This document shows positions 42,829 through 51,145 of a stretch of DNA of 64,000 nucleotides, piece after piece. Source of the stretch: Shimia aestuarii (lineage in GTDB: Bacteria > Pseudomonadota > Alphaproteobacteria > Rhodobacterales > Rhodobacteraceae); NCBI RefSeq assembly GCF_022814865.1, contig NZ_JAKVRD010000014.1, forward strand, positions 1 to 64,000. The letters run 5' to 3'. Below the pieces are notes generated by a model. The model ran no database searches and was not told the origin of the DNA. It saw only the letters and a program-made list of their open reading frames with translations. Position 1 is the stretch's first letter. Every line of letters starts with the position of its first letter. Both the position numbers and the translations under genes were made by a program.

Positions 42829-44467
42829 CCTCGTACCACTCCTCGACCTTGAAGCCGGGGTGGCTGAGAAACGTGCTCCCCTCCCCTTCCGGCGCAGGCA
42901 GGGCATCTCGCGCGGCGGCATCCGGTGTCACATTGATCATCGGCAGAGGGGCCAGATGTGCCCGCCGTGCCTGGTGGCGCCGTATCGCCTTCGTCTGCCG
43001 CTCGGCGCTGTCGACGAGGTCGCGCTGTGACTCGATCGTCCTGAAAATCAGTTCCGCATCTACCGACCGGCGCCCGGCCTCGCGCAAAGCGCGTCGCGCC
43101 GCGCGGTGCTCCCAGAGCGTGACCGCAGGCCGTGTCAGATCCGCCGGTCGGGCTTCGATGATCCCGTTCTCTGTCAGCACGAAGATGCGCGAAAGATCAC
43201 GCGGATCGTATTTGAGCGTGAACTTGCGGCTTTCCCGGCCCATCAGCCAGCGCAACTCGTCCGCCCAGTAGCGGATGTGGAAGAGATGCAGGCCATCGCG
43301 CTGCAGGACACGTTGCTCCGAGGGCAGGAAATCGACGAGGAACTGCCTCAGATCGGCGGGCATGCGGAGTTGGGCCTCTTCCACCCGCGCGGCCCAGACA
43401 ACTGCAGGTGTGGTTTCCAGCGCGCTGTGGACCCGCGCATGGTAGGAGCCAGTGATCTCGAGAGCGAGCCAGGTTTCCAGCTCTCCGAGCGTCATCACCG
43501 CCTCAGCCTCAGAGTCGAGACCACCGCGCTCGAATATGTTCGAGAAATGCGAGCCCGGCAGTAGGTGAATCGCGCCCATCATCGTTCCGATCAGCCGCTC
43601 GATATGGCCGCCATAGCGCGGCGTTCCGGGCGGGCGGTGCCGCAGATCGATCTGATATTCGGAACAGGCCCGCTCGAAGGCGCGCGCGTGGAACTCCGCG
43701 CCATTGTCCACGTAAATCGCGCTCGGGATACCATGAGCGGACCAGTCCGTATTGATCCCACGCGCCGCCAGCCAGTGCGATTTCTCCATCACCGCATGGG
43801 TCAGACACAGTGCGACGGCCAGCAGTGATGGCGGCTCCAGCGACAGATGAAACCCCAAAACCATGCGGGTGTTCACATCGATTGCCACAGTCAGCGTCGG
43901 ACGACCGAGCGGGCGACGCGTCACCGGGTCGACCACTGTCACATCGGCCTTGGTGTGGTCGATCTGGACGATGTCGAGCGGGCGGGCCGCAGTGAGGCCT
44001 CCCGGTGTGGCCAGATGGCGTCGCTCCGCCTTGTCCTTCCCCTCCCGCCGGGCCATCAGTTTAGCTTGGTCATGTTGCTCCAGCCAGCGGCCCAAACGCC
44101 GGATCGAGGGTGGCGCCAACCCTTGCGCCTGACAATCGGCAGCGACCTCCCGCCAGAACCGGGTCTTGGTGGGCTTGCGGCGGGTGGCATAGAAAACCCT
44201 GAAATGGTGGGACACGATCGCTTCCACCGCCGGGTCCAGGGGCTGCATGCCCGGTTTGGGCCCCCGGGTATCCCGTAGCAGTGCACTGGTCCGCCCGTCT
44301 TCGCGGAACTGCTTCACCAGACGAAAGAGCGTGGATCGGCTGACATTCAACTGGCGCATGGCCCAGTCGACATTGCCCTGAGTGAGCTGGACCGGCAGCT
44401 CCGCGATCACTTGCGCGCGGCGCTCGGCCTCTTCCCAATCCTTGTCAGCTGGAAAATTATCGGACAT
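42821..44467 (-). CDS. tniA: TniA-like DDE transposase
   Basis: A 548-residue transposase. N-terminal HTH segments (GNVDWAMRQLNVSRSTLFRL) bind the end repeats. The rve core has VQIDHTKADVTVVD (first Asp), IYVDNGAEFHA (second Asp) and PRYGGHIERLIG (Glu). A Mu-type C-terminal beta-barrel follows (FTLKYDPRDLSRIFVLTENG). It cuts and joins the transposon ends. The start codon lies in the ATTATCGGACAT motif that is also seen at 40.82 kb. Confidence 0.9.
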   Translation of the reverse strand: MSDNFPADKDWEEAERRAQVIAELPVQLTQGNVDWAMRQLNVSRSTLFRLVKQFREDGRTSALLRDTRGPKPGMQPLDPAVEAIVSHHFRVFYATRRKPTKTRFWREVAADCQAQGLAPPSIRRLGRWLEQHDQAKLMARREGKDKAERRHLATPGGLTAARPLDIVQIDHTKADVTVVDPVTRRPLGRPTLTVAIDVNTRMVLGFHLSLEPPSLLAVALCLTHAVMEKSHWLAARGINTDWSAHGIPSAIYVDNGAEFHARAFERACSEYQIDLRHRPPGTPRYGGHIERLIGTMMGAIHLLPGSHFSNIFERGGLDSEAEAVMTLGELETWLALEITGSYHARVHSALETTPAVVWAARVEEAQLRMPADLRQFLVDFLPSEQRVLQRDGLHLFHIRYWADELRWLMGRESRKFTLKYDPRDLSRIFVLTENGIIEARPADLTRPAVTLWEHRAARRALREAGRRSVDAELIFRTIESQRDLVDSAERQTKAIRRHQARRAHLAPLPMINVTPDAAARDALPAPEGEGSTFLSHPGFKVEEWYEDD

Positions 44468-44493
44468 AACTTACTCAGTGCATGGATGCCGGA

Positions 44494-44621
44494 TAGTCTC
44501 ACAAATGGTGACTCAAATCGGCGTCCAGTCTCACATACCCTGAATCGGTTTCAGAAATGCGACACAGGCAAGCTGTTGAAAACAAATGGAACGCAGTCTC
44601 AGAAATTCCGGCAGACCGACA
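44494..44621 (-). repeat. Right transposon end: four TniA-binding repeats
   Basis: On the minus strand, copies at 44594-44611 (CCGGAATTTCTGAGACTG), 44546-44563, 44526-44543 and 44494-44511, in decreasing similarity from the end inward. They are inverted with respect to the left-end cluster. Confidence 0.8.
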
Positions 44622-44624
44622 AAA

Positions 44625-45722
44625 ATGGCCTCAGAAGACGAGAAATCGAGATCATCTCACTCTGATGCGCTTCAGGATGCTCAGGTCGACGAGAGAGATC
44701 AAGTAAAGAGCGATACGATTGCCCTGCCCTCCCATGTCGCCGGGTCCGGCACGCTCGACCGTCTGGTTGAGAACGCCCGCGACTACGCAAAAGCCTCGAC
44801 GGCTGAGAACACCAACAAGGCCTATGCCGCGGACTGGAAGCACTTTGCCCGCTGGTGCAGGTTGAAGGGAACAGACCCCCTGCCCCCGTCACCGGAGATG
44901 ATTGGCCTTTATCTGACCGACCTGGCGGCACCGACAGGCCCCTCCCCTGCCCTATCCGTCTCAACCATTGACCGTCGTCTGTCCGGACTTGCGTGGAACT
45001 ATGCGCAACGCGGGTTCTCGCTCGACCGCAAGGACCGGCACATCGCGACCGTCCTGGCCGGGATCAAACGCAAACATGCGCGCCCTCCGGTGCAGAAGGA
45101 AGCGATCTTGCCCGAAGACATCCTCGCCATGGTCGCCACCCTGCCCTTTGATCTGCGCGGGTTGCGGGATCGGGCCATCCTGCTCATCGGATATGCCGGC
45201 GGGTTGCGCCGTTCCGAGATCGTCAGCATGGATGTTGGCAAGGACGATACGCCAGATTCCGGCGGTTGGATCGAGATCCTCGACGACGGTGCCGTGCTGA
45301 CATTGAACGCCAAGACCGGCTGGCGCGAGGTCGAAATTGGCCGCGGGTCCACTGATCAGACCTGTCCAGTCCATGCGCTCGAGCAATGGCTGCACTTTGC
45401 GAAGATCGACTTCGGGCCAGTCTTCGTCCGTACGTCGCGGGACGGAAAGAATGCGCTCGAAGCCCGGCTCTCCGACAAACACGTCGCCCGTCTTATCAAG
45501 ACCACCGTCCTGAAATCTGGCATCCGTGCAGAACTACCCGAGAAAGAACGCCTCGCGCTGTTCTCGGGCCACAGCTTGCGTGCCGGCCTCGCCAGCTCAG
45601 CCGAAGTCGACGAGCGCTACGTTCAAAAGCAGCTCGGGCATGCCTCGGCTGAGATGACCCGCCGCTACCAGCGCCGCCGGGATCGGTTCCGGGTGAACCT
45701 GACCCAGGCCGCAGGTCTCTGA
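44625..45722 (+). CDS. Tyrosine recombinase adjoining the transposon end
   Basis: A 365-residue recombinase starting at ATG 44625 (MASEDEKSRSSHS), just outside the transposon. Core-binding domain ~70-170 (NTNKAYAADWKHFARWCRLK); catalytic residues in GGLRRSEIV (Arg), TGWREV beta-hairpin, HSLRAGLAS (His-x-x-Arg), LGHAS (His) and RYQRRRD (Tyr). It ends 12 bases before the convergent repC stop, a place where roseobacter plasmids often have an integrase. Its promoter must lie within the transposon end or be supplied by it. Confidence 0.85.
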   Translation: MASEDEKSRSSHSDALQDAQVDERDQVKSDTIALPSHVAGSGTLDRLVENARDYAKASTAENTNKAYAADWKHFARWCRLKGTDPLPPSPEMIGLYLTDLAAPTGPSPALSVSTIDRRLSGLAWNYAQRGFSLDRKDRHIATVLAGIKRKHARPPVQKEAILPEDILAMVATLPFDLRGLRDRAILLIGYAGGLRRSEIVSMDVGKDDTPDSGGWIEILDDGAVLTLNAKTGWREVEIGRGSTDQTCPVHALEQWLHFAKIDFGPVFVRTSRDGKNALEARLSDKHVARLIKTTVLKSGIRAELPEKERLALFSGHSLRAGLASSAEVDERYVQKQLGHASAEMTRRYQRRRDRFRVNLTQAAGL

Positions 45723-45734
45723 CCCCCTGCCCCA

Positions 45735-47096
45735 TCACGCTGCCTGCCCGATGAGCCTGCCATAGAAGCTGCGCTCGAGATGCAGCTCCCCTGCCCCGGC
45801 CTTCTCGACCATACCGCGCAGGTATCCGCCTGGAGAGCCTACTTCGCCAGCGCAATGCTTGTCGAAGGTCAAAACCAGCGCCGCGGTTGCGATTTGAGGT
45901 CCAAGACGGTCCTGAGCGAGGTTCCAGGCGTGCTCTGAGACGCCAATCATCGGCCTCAACTGCCCGGCAACCCGGTGCAGATCGCCCCAATCCTTGAGAT
46001 ATCCGCCGATATTGCGTGCCCAGGACGCGAATTCCGGACATGCCTGCATGACTGTCGGCAAATCAAGCGCAGCACCGCGTTTTTTGCGGGTTTCAGCAAC
46101 CCAGTCTTCCAGCTCGCTATCCACCCGCTCCTCCGGTGGCGCATTGGGCACCACGCCCGCCGCTTCCTCTTTTTCTGAGGAATTACAGGTTACAGGATTA
46201 AGTTGGTTTGTAATTAGTATATGAGGTTCAGAAACGACCTCCCTGGGGTCCATTTCTTGAGTCTTTTCACTGACTTGTTCGGTGATTTCAGTGGTGTTTT
46301 CCACAACCTCATCCGCCCGAATTGCGTTGAGATAGGTCGCCTCGACGCGCTCCTGAAGCTCCCTGAACCATGCCAGGAGCCGTTCAAGCGTTTCAGAGGC
46401 CGTGTTCCGGCGCGGCAGACGGTCCAGGAGCTCCATAAGCAACCCTGAAAGATGCTCCCAGGGCCCTTTCAGCGTGCTGCTGAAGGCCGCTTCGATCCGG
46501 GCACGGATCATCCGGCGCGCAACCGTGATCTGGCGCTTAAGGCGTTGGCAGAGCTCACGCTCGGCCTGCAGTTCGGCCTGCAGCTGCTCGAATTCCTCAA
46601 CACGGGCTGACAGCGGCGACAGATCGAAGCCGTAGGCCTCGATGATGCGACCGTCAGCATCTCTGCGGCCCCATCGTTTGCCGTTTGGACTGTCCTTGAA
46701 GGAAATCACGCCGATCTCCGCCAAGCGCCGCGCATGGCGCTTGAGTGCCGAGAGCGAGAAGCCGGTCTGCTCCATCAGATAGGCGTTGGAGGCCCAAACG
46801 ATCGGCCGGCGCCCCTCCTCCCAGTCCTGGGCCTGTGTGAAAGCTCCAAGCGTGTCGAGCAGCAGCATATCGCCAGCCTTGAGGCCGATATGAGCAGCAA
46901 CGCGCTTTACCGCCACGAATGCTTGGGTTTTGGGAACGGCAGCCTTTTCTCCGGCCTGTGCGTGCTGTTCAGCGACTGCGAGTCCGGCAGTCGCTTTGCG
47001 CCACCCCGAGGGTTGGTTGACATTGGACATACCTCCACCGTTCTGAGGCATGACTGTCCCAGTCGCTCCATGCGGAGCATCGTCGAATTTTGTCAT
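45735..47096 (-). CDS. repC: RepC replication initiator
   Basis: A ~453-residue RepABC-type initiator: GWRKATAGLAVAEQHAQAGE, VKRVAAHIGLKAGDMLLLDT, YLMEQTGFSLSALKRHARRL and SPNGKRWGRRD form the DNA-binding N-terminal domain; the second wHTH-like region is at the C-terminus (WGDLHRVAGQLRPMIGVSEH). RepC starts replication at an origin inside its own gene. ATG 47096 is given; alternatives are TTG 47114 and ATG 47030 (MSNVNQPSGWRK), and the true start is uncertain. Last gene of repABC. Confidence 0.9.
   Translation of the reverse strand: MTKFDDAPHGATGTVMPQNGGGMSNVNQPSGWRKATAGLAVAEQHAQAGEKAAVPKTQAFVAVKRVAAHIGLKAGDMLLLDTLGAFTQAQDWEEGRRPIVWASNAYLMEQTGFSLSALKRHARRLAEIGVISFKDSPNGKRWGRRDADGRIIEAYGFDLSPLSARVEEFEQLQAELQAERELCQRLKRQITVARRMIRARIEAAFSSTLKGPWEHLSGLLMELLDRLPRRNTASETLERLLAWFRELQERVEATYLNAIRADEVVENTTEITEQVSEKTQEMDPREVVSEPHILITNQLNPVTCNSSEKEEAAGVVPNAPPEERVDSELEDWVAETRKKRGAALDLPTVMQACPEFASWARNIGGYLKDWGDLHRVAGQLRPMIGVSEHAWNLAQDRLGPQIATAALVLTFDKHCAGEVGSPGGYLRGMVEKAGAGELHLERSFYGRLIGQAA
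46165..46300. other. oriV: Candidate replication origin inside repC
   Basis: This stretch of repC is markedly AT-rich compared with its GC-rich surroundings (e.g. TTTTTCTGAGGAATTACAGG, TTAGTATATGAGG) and codes for a low-complexity linker. In studied repABC plasmids the origin lies in an AT-rich patch in the middle of repC. Confidence 0.4.
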
Positions 47097-47272
47097 TACA
47101 TTGCCAGCAGGCAAAGATTTCCCGTTCGCTCAGGAGCGTTTTCTCTTGTGTGGTGATTCGGTGGCTGCTAGATTCTAGGTGTCTAATCTAAGAATTGCGC
47201 TTTGCGCAGCAGCCCTCGAAGCTCCGGTTTCGGGGGTTTCTCTTTGCTCGCCTTCCTCCTTTCTGCTCGTCC
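47097..47272 (+). ncRNA. Candidate counter-transcribed RNA between repB and repC
   Basis: RepABC plasmids encode a short antisense RNA in the repB-repC gap that limits repC expression. Here, on the plus strand, CCCTCGAA (47213-47220) pairs with TTCGGGGG (47229-47236) with one G-U pair, followed by TTTCTCTTT, an intrinsic-terminator signature. A GCGC-TTT-GCGC hairpin lies just before. The promoter is not evident by eye. Confidence 0.4.
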
Positions 47273-48241
47273 TCAGTTTTCATCCGTCCGGTTTACAGCT
47301 GTAAACTCGGCGTAGGATCTCTTGATAATTTCAGCCAGGTTATCGTCGAGCCATTCCGCAAACTTCGCATTGGCACCCGATTTCTTAGCCGACATCGAAA
47401 TCGATCCACGTCCTGTCTTGATAGTAACACCCTCAACCGGTGTGACCTCCGAGGAGCCTTGGCCTTGCCGTGCACCTCGTTTGGAAGCTTCTTTCAGCAG
47501 CAGAACCAGTCGATCATCTGAGCTCACTTCCTCTCCGCATTTTTGAAGAACTGACACTGCAGCCTTCTCAGTAAGCTTCTTGGAGATGAAAAGCTCCGCG
47601 AGAGCGGTCCACTTCGGTCTGCCAGATCTCGGAGCGGCACCGATGAGATCTCCAACCTTAACCGGCACATTCTGGGTCACTTTCATCAAGTGCGAGAGAC
47701 CCGAGGCGGACAAGCTCAATACTTGCCGCACCGTCGGAGTCGCGTGCCCGGCCTCAAGGATGGCCTCGGCAAACCGCGCCTTTTCATAAAACGATAGGTT
47801 GCGGCGAGCGGCGTTTTCCAAGCCCTTCGCTAGAAGAGCTGTCTGGTCATCTATGTCTTGGACATTGGCGCGTACTTTGATGCCGAGTTCCCGGCAGGCT
47901 CTTAGGCGTCGTCTACCATAGATGGCCTCAAACCGCCCCTCGGACTTCGCCTTACGGACGAGGATTGGTACCTGCTGTCCCCCGTCCTGGATGCTGCTTT
48001 TGAGTGCATCGAAACCTTCGCCGTCGTCTTCAGAGTTTACAGCTGTAAACTCATCGAGCCTATCTACAGGGCCCCAGTCATCAATTAGGTTCGGATCGAT
48101 TTCACGAATTGCGGCAAGTGAACCCTGAAGTGCCCCGAGAGCCGGAGCACTTGTCTTCGCAACCTTGTCCGCCGGCTTAGCTCCAGACCGGGCGATGGTA
48201 CTGGCGATGCCAGACATTTCTTGGAGTGATTTCCTAGCCAT
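47273..48241 (-). CDS. repB: RepB partition protein (ParB family)
   Basis: A 322-residue ParB protein: VPILVRKAKSEGRFEAIYGR and RRLRACRELGI are the ParB box; TVRQVLSLSASGLSHLMKV is the HTH. Start ATG 48241 (MARKSLQEMSG) shares one base with the repA stop (TAATG). It binds the parS palindromes, two of which (47291-47306 and 48035-48050) lie inside this gene. Together with RepA it segregates the replicon. Confidence 0.9.
   Translation of the reverse strand: MARKSLQEMSGIASTIARSGAKPADKVAKTSAPALGALQGSLAAIREIDPNLIDDWGPVDRLDEFTAVNSEDDGEGFDALKSSIQDGGQQVPILVRKAKSEGRFEAIYGRRRLRACRELGIKVRANVQDIDDQTALLAKGLENAARRNLSFYEKARFAEAILEAGHATPTVRQVLSLSASGLSHLMKVTQNVPVKVGDLIGAAPRSGRPKWTALAELFISKKLTEKAAVSVLQKCGEEVSSDDRLVLLLKEASKRGARQGQGSSEVTPVEGVTIKTGRGSISMSAKKSGANAKFAEWLDDNLAEIIKRSYAEFTAVNRTDEN
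47291..47306. other. parS: parS site 1
   Basis: Perfect palindrome GTTTACAGCTGTAAAC, matching the repABC parS pattern GTTnnCnGCnGnnAAC, at the 3' end of repB. Confidence 0.85.
48035..48050. other. parS: parS site 2
   Basis: A second perfect GTTTACAGCTGTAAAC, inside repB codons, about 190 bases after the start. Confidence 0.85.
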
Positions 48242-49425
48242 TATGAACGCCCCCATGCTTGATGGATCATTCGCTCGACTTCTTCGCCCACGGCGTCCAT
48301 TGAGTCCTTGGCGCGATCGTATGTTGCTCGCGTCATTTCAGAACGAACAACCTCATAGATCGACTGTTTAAGCATCGTTGCATCGCTTATTGCTGTGCTC
48401 TTCAGCGCAGTCGCTGACATTACGCGATCCTGAAACAGTGCGCGCATGAACGATGTAAGCTGCTGGGAAGGCACATCCGTCGGTTCGTCGCGGGTGACCA
48501 AAAACTTGAAATGATCGTATTGCAGCGTTGCGCCGGCGTCTTCGATAACCCCCATGTACGCGCCCGCAAGCTCGAGAAACTGGGCCGTGGAAGAAACGTC
48601 CAGCATGGAAGGTGTAAGCGGCACGACAAGCGAGCTCGCTGCTGCCATCCCAGCAATTGTCAAAAAGCCAAGTTGTGGAGGGCTGTCCACTAGAACGAGA
48701 TCGAAGTCACCTTCGACTTGCGCCAGTGCGTTTCTTATCCGCGTAAAGAACGGCTGATCAGGGTTAGAATGAACCGCAGATTCTGTCTCGAACTCTGAAA
48801 GGATCAGTCTCGAGGGTGCGATAGACAATCCTGGAAAGTACGTCGCTTGTACAACGTCGGCCATGTTCACGGGATCATCGTAACGAATAGCATCATAGAT
48901 CGTCAGACCATCAAACTCGATCTCCGGACTGATCCCACACATCGAAGTAAGAGAACCTTGTGGGTCGAGATCAACAACGAGGACTCTGTACCCGCGAAGC
49001 GCGAAATAATGGGCCAGGTGAATAGTGGTGGTGCTCTTACTGCTACCGCCTTTGAAGTTCATCAACTGCCAAACCTGGAGCTTTTCTTCGGAGGATCGGC
49101 GCGGCACATACCGTCCCTTTGTTCGGGATGAACGCTCCAAAATCTCGCGTGCGTCCCAAATTTCCTGGGCAGTGTAGTATCGACGGCCACCCCGAATGTC
49201 ATCGGGCTCAGGGACGGTTCCCTCCACATGCACCTTTCGCATAAATTGACCGGAAACACCTAGAAGCTCGGCGACTTCTGGAGCAGCGAATTTACGCAGG
49301 GTCTTGGTATTGTCTGGGGCGAATGCCGCAAGTAGGTGTTCTCGAATTGCCGCATTCAACCGCTCGGAAATCTCAGTTGCGAGAGCTGAAGGCCTTTCGG
49401 TAGCTAGTGGTGTCACTGGAATCAT
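48241..49425 (-). CDS. repA: RepA partition ATPase (ParA family)
   Basis: A 394-residue ParA protein. An N-terminal HTH (LRKFAAPEVAELLGVSGQFM) autoregulates the operon. Deviant Walker A MNFKGGSSKSTTTIHLAHYF, Walker A' VLVVDLDPQGSLTS and Walker B LVLVDSPPQLGFL follow. Start ATG 49425 (MIPVTPLATE); the upstream 22-codon extension lacks a ribosome-binding site. First gene of repABC, 149 bases downstream of parS site 3. Confidence 0.9.
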   Translation of the reverse strand: MIPVTPLATERPSALATEISERLNAAIREHLLAAFAPDNTKTLRKFAAPEVAELLGVSGQFMRKVHVEGTVPEPDDIRGGRRYYTAQEIWDAREILERSSRTKGRYVPRRSSEEKLQVWQLMNFKGGSSKSTTTIHLAHYFALRGYRVLVVDLDPQGSLTSMCGISPEIEFDGLTIYDAIRYDDPVNMADVVQATYFPGLSIAPSRLILSEFETESAVHSNPDQPFFTRIRNALAQVEGDFDLVLVDSPPQLGFLTIAGMAAASSLVVPLTPSMLDVSSTAQFLELAGAYMGVIEDAGATLQYDHFKFLVTRDEPTDVPSQQLTSFMRALFQDRVMSATALKSTAISDATMLKQSIYEVVRSEMTRATYDRAKDSMDAVGEEVERMIHQAWGRS

Positions 49426-49573
49426 GTGGTTGCCCCAATTTCGAAAATGTGGCCTTTTTCGCGCCACTTGGGGATAACAGGTGTGATTCACCCATCTAAG
49501 TCAAGGTTTTTCGCTGATTTAGTGTCTAATGCGACAGGGTTAGACTATATACGCCACTGAGGAAACCAGATTG

Positions 49574-49589
49574 GTTTACAGGTGTAAAC
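49574..49589. other. parS: parS-like site 3 upstream of repA
   Basis: GTTTACAGGTGTAAAC, one base off the perfect palindrome of sites 1 and 2, in the repA promoter region, where RepA-RepB binding could repress the operon. Confidence 0.75.
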
Positions 49590-49590
49590 C

Positions 49591-49619
49591 CTCCAGCGAG
49601 GGTTAAAACCTCGCTGGAG
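49591..49619 (+). terminator. Bidirectional terminator between DUF736 and repA
   Basis: CTCCAGCGAGG / CCTCGCTGGAG, an 11-bp perfect stem followed by TTTT on the plus strand and GGGTTTA on the minus strand. It lies just after the minus-strand DUF736 stop and insulates repA. Confidence 0.65.
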
Positions 49620-49626
49620 TTTTCGT

Positions 49627-49962
49627 TCAGGCTTCCTTCGGGCCCCAGGGGATCACCGCCTGAAGCGTGTCATCATCCTGATTTGCGGCCTTGCCGAGAT
49701 TGGCATTGAAGCCGAAGTCCCGGATGCTCATGGTGAAGTAGTCAGCACCGGTGTCGCGGTTCTGCTTTTTCCAGATGCCACCGCATTCGACCAGGCGACC
49801 GCGTGGCGAGCGACCGAGAACACGGTGCGTCGGTGCCATCGGATTGTCGCTTGTAACGGGCTCGACTGTGATGTCGATGTCGAAGGTCAGGGTGGAGATC
49901 GAACCGACACCCTTAGCGGTCTCGATGTCGGCACTTTCGAATTTGATGCAGTTGGTGGTCAT
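49627..49962 (-). CDS. DUF736 family protein
   Basis: A 111-residue protein. TLTFDIDITVEPVTSDNP, THRVLGRSPRGRLVECGGIW, KKQNRDTGADYFTMSIRDFG fit DUF736, small proteins very common on alphaproteobacterial conjugative plasmids and islands; function unknown. ATG 49962 follows AAAAGGAGCAAGGC. The leader-like motif at 50064-50107 lies 102 bases upstream. Confidence 0.85.
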   Translation of the reverse strand: MTTNCIKFESADIETAKGVGSISTLTFDIDITVEPVTSDNPMAPTHRVLGRSPRGRLVECGGIWKKQNRDTGADYFTMSIRDFGFNANLGKAANQDDDTLQAVIPWGPKEA

Positions 49963-50063
49963 TGCCTTGCTCCTTTTCTGGTGTTGCAATGATGGTCAGA
50001 GGGCAGGGGACAAAGGCCTGAACACACCGAAGGCGAAGCGAAGCGGAGAAGGGCAGGGGGTCT

Positions 50064-50107
50064 GAATTTTGCTCCGCGCGGAATGCCCATGGGGCAGGGG
50101 AAAATTC
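50064..50107 (-). promoter_or_regulatory. Leader-RNA-like structured motif, copy 2
   Basis: Outer stem GAATTTT / AAAATTC, palindrome TCCGCGCGGA and hairpin TGCCC-ATG-GGGCA followed by GGGG, the same layout as the element at 3680-3730 with different but still paired stem bases. The shared single-stranded blocks (minus-strand CCCCTG and CATTCC) are the same in both. Confidence 0.5.
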
Positions 50108-50343
50108 TGGCGACCGCCCTTTGAGTTCGGGGCGGACCCTGCGACCAGCATGTCATGCAACACCGAATTAAGGTGCAAAGACTGACACCCTAAGGCGTTC
50201 AGGAAGTGCCGGGCAAAGCGTGAGTGAACGGCCCCCAAAGACTCCGCCTTTACCACGTCGACTATCCAAGAGGACAAACTGCGACACCCATGGTTGCCAT
50301 GTTCAGCAACTGGCACCAACAGCGCCGACACGGCCAAATGAAA

Positions 50344-50372
50344 GGGCCGGTGGAGAACCTCGCCACCGGCCC
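50344..50372 (-). terminator. Terminator after the zinc-ribbon gene
   Basis: Perfect 10-bp stem GGGCCGGTGG / CCACCGGCCC with a 9-base loop, 29 bases past the minus-strand stop at 50402; TTTCATTT follows on that strand. Confidence 0.65.
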
Positions 50373-50401
50373 CGTTTCACGTGGGAACACACCCGCACAG
50401 G

Positions 50402-51145
50402 CTACGCCGAGCTTTCGCGAGTCCCCGGAAAATCATCAAGCCACCAGGGAGAGCTGAAGATATCGATCGGTGATGCGCCACAGGCCGGACAATGCCAGAG
50501 GTTGGCGGCGACGGTCTTTCCAGACGATTGTTCATCGCAATGCAAACAGTACCAGGTATCACTCTCATCCCGATGAATCGGATGAAGGGCACGACCTTGG
50601 GCGTCCGGCTTCGTTGAGCGCCTTGGCCAGTCCGAAGCAATGCGTGCACGCACCTGTTCGGCTTTGACATTGGCAATTTCCAAGGCGCGAGCAACAAAGT
50701 CGGGATCACTTGTTGGGTTCACCTTGTACCGTCTGTCGGTCACCTGAACAATTGGCGGTCTCGAAGGCGCCTCAGGGACATGGATGAGCCAGCCGCGGCC
50801 GCTCATGTAGACGTCATCCATAGAGACATCGATCCTGTAGTGATGTGGGCCGATCTGTCCCTGGCTTTCACCGCCGGGATCGCCGAACATCTCGGAGGTC
50901 GCATCTGGCTCTCCTTCGTTCGGAACCGCTCTAGGATTGACTTGTTCAAGCAAGCCGGTCGCTTTGGACAGGTCATCCGGCTGTGGGGTCCACCCATTCT
51001 TGTTGGCAGCGGACACCGCGTACCAATGGGCATGTCCGAGTTCCTGAGCCACCATATCGAGTGCCTCATGGTGGTCGATGCGTTTTGACCTCGCGATCTT
51101 CTTTGCGATGGTCTTCAGGTCTTTCATATTGCGATCTTGAGTCAT
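50402..51145 (-). CDS. Glyoxalase-superfamily-like N-terminus plus C-terminal zinc ribbon
   Basis: A 247-residue protein. Residues ~8-52 (LKTIAKKIARSKRIDHHEAL, DMVAQELGHAHWYAVSAANK) match the small helical domain seen in proteins annotated as glyoxalase-superfamily on plasmids. Residues ~197-222 form a zinc ribbon (WYCLHCDEQ ... LWHCPACGAS). The middle is beta-rich. Possibly a nucleic-acid-binding plasmid factor. Monocistronic: promoter region before it and a terminator after it. Confidence 0.6.
   Translation of the reverse strand: MTQDRNMKDLKTIAKKIARSKRIDHHEALDMVAQELGHAHWYAVSAANKNGWTPQPDDLSKATGLLEQVNPRAVPNEGEPDATSEMFGDPGGESQGQIGPHHYRIDVSMDDVYMSGRGWLIHVPEAPSRPPIVQVTDRRYKVNPTSDPDFVARALEIANVKAEQVRARIASDWPRRSTKPDAQGRALHPIHRDESDTWYCLHCDEQSSGKTVAANLWHCPACGASPIDIFSSPWWLDDFPGTRESSA

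Larger units (their letters stand above)
40877..44621 (-). mobile_element. Minimal tniA-tniB-tniQ transposon (Tn5053/Tn7-like)
   Basis: Both ends begin with matching inverted sequence: left TGTCGGATAGCCGGAATTC, right (reverse complement) TGTCGGTCTGCCGGAATTT. Behind each lie four copies of an 18-bp transposase-binding repeat facing inward. Only tniA, tniB and tniQ are inside: no tniR resolvase and no cargo. The five bases flanking the ends differ (TCACT left, AAAAT right), so no target duplication is seen; one end may have been rearranged. The right end lies 3 bases before the ATG of a tyrosine recombinase. Confidence 0.8.

Noticed and set aside
40872-44626. Five-base target-site duplication around the tni transposon
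   Set aside because: The flanking five bases are TCACT and AAAAT and do not match.
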